From UBA1275 sp038124025 (GTDB lineage Bacteria > Bacteroidota > Rhodothermia > Balneolales > Balneolaceae): a stretch of DNA of 15,809 nt. Position numbers and translations under genes: made by a program. The stretch's first letter is position 1, and the number at the start of each line of letters is the position of its first letter. Under the pieces are notes generated by a model. The model was given only the letters and a program-made list of their open reading frames with translations. It was not told the origin of the DNA and did no database searches. The stretch covers positions 1 through 15,809 of the forward strand of contig JAYPBC010000036.1 in the NCBI GenBank assembly GCA_038124025.1. The letters are read 5' to 3'. This document shows positions 13,065 to 15,809 of this stretch, piece after piece.

Positions 13065-15542
13065 ATGTATTCTATTCTATCGAAGAAAGTAATAGATGCG
13101 GCATCTAAACAAAGTAGAAGCCTTAGCACATTTATTATTTTACTCATCACAATCTTAGCGCCCGTATCTACTTGGGCACAAATTAAATCTGCTGGATCGG
13201 CACATAATGCGGTTGAAATTAGCGGGATTATTCAAGATTTAGATCAAGGAGACGCACTCATTGGAGCCAATATTTGGATTAGCCCAAAAGGGGAACCTGA
13301 AAAAATACTTCAAGGGTATAGCTCTGATGCCAATGGGCGATTTCGAGGTATTTGGTCAGAAGCTTTTTCTGAGGGCTACGCTAGTCTGGATCTAAACGTA
13401 AGCTATGTAGGCTATACTTCATTACACTTTCCATTGCAAACAGCGCTTCAAGAAATGGAAAAGGCCAAAGTAGCAACGGGAGATCAACTTTGGGTCATTC
13501 GTTTGCAAGCAGATAATGAACTCGAAGCCTTGCTTATTAAAGGCGTTCGAGCAAAAAGTACCGATCCAGTGAGTCAAACAACCCTATCACCGGTACAGCT
13601 TGAGCAAAATTATCGAGGACAACAACCTATTTTTTTATTGGAAGGCCTAAGCCCATCGGTAAATTCGTTTAGTGAATCGGGTACTCGTATGGGTAATTAT
13701 GGGGGTATGCGCCTGAGAGGGATTGCCCAGGAACGCATTAACATGACCCTCAATGGAATACCCCTAAACGACATGATAGATCATGGCGTATTTTTCTCCA
13801 ATTTCACCGATTTAGGGGCTAATTTTGAATCGGTACAAATTCAACGAGGGGTGGGTATTGCTCCTAATGGGGTAGCCTCTTACGCGGGGAGCGTGAATTT
13901 TGAAACCGTTCGACTTCAAGACAGAGTACGCGGTGGGGCAATGAACATAGGTGTGGGAGCCTTTAATACCTACCGGCTTTCGGCGAGTGTTTCTTCTGGG
14001 ATCATCGATGATCGGTGGTCGCTCTATGGAAGTTATAGCTCTCTACAATCCGATGGATTTCGGGATTACACTTCTACCACCGCCTACTCCTTTTTCTTTT
14101 CTGGGGCCTATATTGGTGATCGCCATCTATTCAAATGGAATGCCTTTGACGCCCGCTCGCAAAATGGCCTTGGCTACCTGGTTGCCACAGAATCGCAGCT
14201 TGAGGCCGACCCTCGTATCAACCTGTTAGATCCCAATGATAAAGACGATTTTGGGCAACGATTAGTGCAATTTCAACACAGTATGCAGATTGATAAAAGA
14301 AGCTCTCTTCAATCCTCCTTGTATTACGGGGGGGCAGGTGGGGATTACTTCTACACCTATGATGATGGATCCGGATCCCTAGCTCAGATTAATTATCCGC
14401 TGTTTAATGATCATTATGGGTTTATGAGCACCTATTTTTATGATTATAAGAGGTTAAATTTCAGTACAGGAGTGCATGTTTACCGGTTTAATCGAATCAA
14501 TCAGGAATCGGTTACTCCTAATTTTGAACAGGCCTATTATAATGAGCAATCCTACAAAGAAGAGCTCAGTTGGTTTGGTCGTGTGCAATGGCAGGCGGAT
14601 AAACTTCACGTTCAAGCCGACCTGCAAATTCGGAGTATGCGTTTGACAGTAGAACCTGATTATGATTTTTTAAGCAGACCTTCACAAGGCGATTTACTGT
14701 TTGATTGGACCTTCATTAACCCTCGGGTTGGGTTTACCCTTGAACACTCTAAGGCTCTCAGTAGTTATGCTTCACTAGGTCGCATGGGTCGTGAACCAAC
14801 TAGAGTGGACATATTTGGTGGGTTTAGTCTTATTTCCGAGAATTTTGAATCGGCTGCAAATAATAGTTTTGGGCCAGAGTATGTCAATAATCTAGAGGCC
14901 GGTCTTCGTTGGAATCGGAGCAAGATGGCCTTCTCGGGTAATTTATTTTATATGGATTTTGTGGATGAAATCGCTCCTATTGGTCAACTGCTCGCATTTG
15001 GTGTCCAAAAACGTGAAAACATAGCTTCAAGTGCTCGTTTTGGTGCCGAATTTGAATGGAATACCTTGCTGTTTTCGTCCCTACCTACCGCAGCATCGCC
15101 TACACAAACCAATACTCTTAGCTGGGAGGGTAGTCTAGCTTGGATGCAGAGTCAAATTAACAGTTTCACCAACGCTGATGGGCAAAGCTATAAAGACCGA
15201 GAAGCGATCCTTAGTCCTAATTGGATCATCAATCAGGCGCTGGTGTTTGAGGCATTTACCCGATGGGGAATTCGCCTGGAAGGTCGATATGTGAGTGAAT
15301 CTTATATGGAGCTCACCAATAACCCAAGCTTCGTGGTGCCAGCTTCAACCTTAGTCAATGCACAACTAAGTTGGAGAGGGCCTAGGGTTGATGTACGAGT
15401 GGATTTCAATAACCTCCTCGATGTTCAGTACTATTCGACAGGAAGTCCGGTTGATATAGATTACAATGGGAGCTTCGATGAACCTGGATTTTTGGCTAAT
15501 GCAGGGAGGAATGCTATGCTAAGTACCCGTTTTCACTTTTAA
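13065..15542 (+). CDS. TonB-dependent outer-membrane receptor, predicted thiamine (precursor) transporter
   Basis: 825 aa. A signal peptide (1-38, cut at STWA/Q) is followed by a carboxypeptidase-regulatory-like beta-sandwich (about 49-150, 'EISGIIQDL...LIGANIWI...GRFRGIW'), a plug domain (about 165-285: 'IFLLEGLSPSVNSFSESGTRMGNYGGMRLRGI', 'MTLNGIPLNDMIDHGVFFSNF', 'ESVQIQRGVGIAPNGVASYAGSVNFET') and a 22-strand barrel to the C-terminal 'AMLSTRFHF' with its closing Phe. It takes up its ligand across the outer membrane using TonB/ExbBD energy. The riboswitch upstream ties its synthesis to low TPP; THI-element-controlled TonB receptors are known in Bacteroidota (OMthi in Bacteroides), so thiamine or a pyrimidine/thiazole precursor is the likely cargo. 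The strong Shine-Dalgarno GGAGG decides this start. No thiamine biosynthesis gene or inner-membrane transporter is adjacent. Its G+C is clearly higher than that of the left third of the window. Confidence 0.93.
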   Translation: MYSILSKKVIDAASKQSRSLSTFIILLITILAPVSTWAQIKSAGSAHNAVEISGIIQDLDQGDALIGANIWISPKGEPEKILQGYSSDANGRFRGIWSEAFSEGYASLDLNVSYVGYTSLHFPLQTALQEMEKAKVATGDQLWVIRLQADNELEALLIKGVRAKSTDPVSQTTLSPVQLEQNYRGQQPIFLLEGLSPSVNSFSESGTRMGNYGGMRLRGIAQERINMTLNGIPLNDMIDHGVFFSNFTDLGANFESVQIQRGVGIAPNGVASYAGSVNFETVRLQDRVRGGAMNIGVGAFNTYRLSASVSSGIIDDRWSLYGSYSSLQSDGFRDYTSTTAYSFFFSGAYIGDRHLFKWNAFDARSQNGLGYLVATESQLEADPRINLLDPNDKDDFGQRLVQFQHSMQIDKRSSLQSSLYYGGAGGDYFYTYDDGSGSLAQINYPLFNDHYGFMSTYFYDYKRLNFSTGVHVYRFNRINQESVTPNFEQAYYNEQSYKEELSWFGRVQWQADKLHVQADLQIRSMRLTVEPDYDFLSRPSQGDLLFDWTFINPRVGFTLEHSKALSSYASLGRMGREPTRVDIFGGFSLISENFESAANNSFGPEYVNNLEAGLRWNRSKMAFSGNLFYMDFVDEIAPIGQLLAFGVQKRENIASSARFGAEFEWNTLLFSSLPTAASPTQTNTLSWEGSLAWMQSQINSFTNADGQSYKDREAILSPNWIINQALVFEAFTRWGIRLEGRYVSESYMELTNNPSFVVPASTLVNAQLSWRGPRVDVRVDFNNLLDVQYYSTGSPVDIDYNGSFDEPGFLANAGRNAMLSTRFHF

Positions 15543-15657
15543 TGTTTTGAGCTAAATAAGTAGGATCTAAATAAAAAGAGGTGAACCAAAAGAGAACAGC
15601 TAAAAACGTTGCGGTATGTTTTGCATGCTGTACTCACCGGACAAGTACTATTAATTT

Positions 15658-15699
15658 AAGCTAAGTAACATAATTACAGTTATTTAGCTTTTTTATTTT
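15658..15699 (+). terminator. Rho-independent terminator of the receptor gene
   Basis: AAGCTAAGTAAC (15658-15669) and GTTATTTAGCTT (15679-15690) pair at all 12 positions with one G-U, around a 9-base loop, followed by TTTT-A-TTTT. It lies 116 bases after the receptor stop codon, so the receptor is the last gene of its transcript. Confidence 0.9.
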
Positions 15700-15707
15700 G
15701 TAGGAAC

Positions 15708-15724
15708 TGTACAAGTTTTGTACA
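15708..15724. promoter_or_regulatory. inverted repeat TGTACAA-GTT-TTGTACA, possible operator
   Basis: Perfect 7-bp arms with a 3-bp spacer, placed after the receptor terminator in the leader of whatever gene follows outside the window. The size and symmetry fit a dimeric repressor site. The remaining bases to 15809 are AT-rich with no gene start seen. Confidence 0.45.
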
Positions 15725-15809
15725 ACTTATCTATAGTTAAGAGTGTTTAAGCAATAAATCAAGAGATGTATATCCTATCTAATATCTAAGTATCCAGATA
15801 GATTTACAT

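Noticed and set aside
15775..15801. CTATCT/AGATAG inverted repeat near the right edge
   Set aside because: Six-base arms in AT-rich sequence at the window end; expected by chance and context is missing.
1..15809. search for CRISPR arrays, tRNA or rRNA genes, insertion sequences, phage integrases and toxin-antitoxin pairs
   Set aside because: None seen: no regular direct-repeat/spacer arrays, no transposase or integrase-like protein and no cloverleaf-like sequence recognised by eye.

Overview
The window looks like a chromosomal piece of a Bacteroidota-type bacterium, most probably in or near the Balneolales/Rhodothermota side of that group. Three things point there. One large secreted protein ends in a 'QNYPNPFNPNT...GVYFYKL...TRKMLLIK'-style type IX secretion (T9SS) type A sorting domain. 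There are many lipoproteins. A TonB-dependent receptor with an N-terminal carboxypeptidase-regulatory-like domain is controlled by a TPP riboswitch. The species is not determinable from the window. A run of 100 N at 7658-7757 marks an assembly gap.

Layout. (1) At 1-50 is the C-terminal tail of a + strand gene. (2) At 51-5530 is a tight three-gene minus-strand cassette that is visibly AT-richer than the right side. In transcription order it encodes a 1216-aa T9SS-exported CotH/lamin-tail protein, a lipoprotein of the ADP-ribosylglycohydrolase fold, and a small exported NTF2-like protein that overlaps it by 14 bp. A strong terminator at 5594-5628 separates it from the next unit. (3) At 5653-8454, on the minus strand, a DUF305 lipoprotein with a Met/His/Glu-rich 17-aa tandem repeat (cut by the gap) is followed by an LVIVD-repeat beta-propeller lipoprotein. 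(4) At 8455-8832 is an AT-rich non-coding stretch, then a small basic + strand protein at 8833-9084. (5) At 9086-12790 five minus-strand genes run in the order M28/PDZ peptidase lipoprotein, FmdB-like protein that has lost its zinc cysteines, GbsR/MarR-type regulator with a palindrome just before its start, YraN nuclease-like protein with a duplicated start region, and PlsC-type acyltransferase. (6) At 12850-15699, on the + strand, are a promoter candidate, a TPP riboswitch, mutually exclusive hairpins that hide or expose the ribosome binding site, a TonB-dependent receptor and a terminator.

The best-supported functional story is (6): thiamine pyrophosphate would shut off translation of an outer-membrane receptor, so the receptor is probably the outer-membrane uptake route for thiamine or a thiamine precursor. 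The most speculative but potentially new system is (2). There, a surface-exported kinase-fold protein, an extracytoplasmic ADP-ribosylglycohydrolase-fold enzyme and an NTF2-like protein are co-transcribed outside the usual cytosolic setting of such enzymes. All assignments rest on reading the sequence and motif recognition; no database search was possible.
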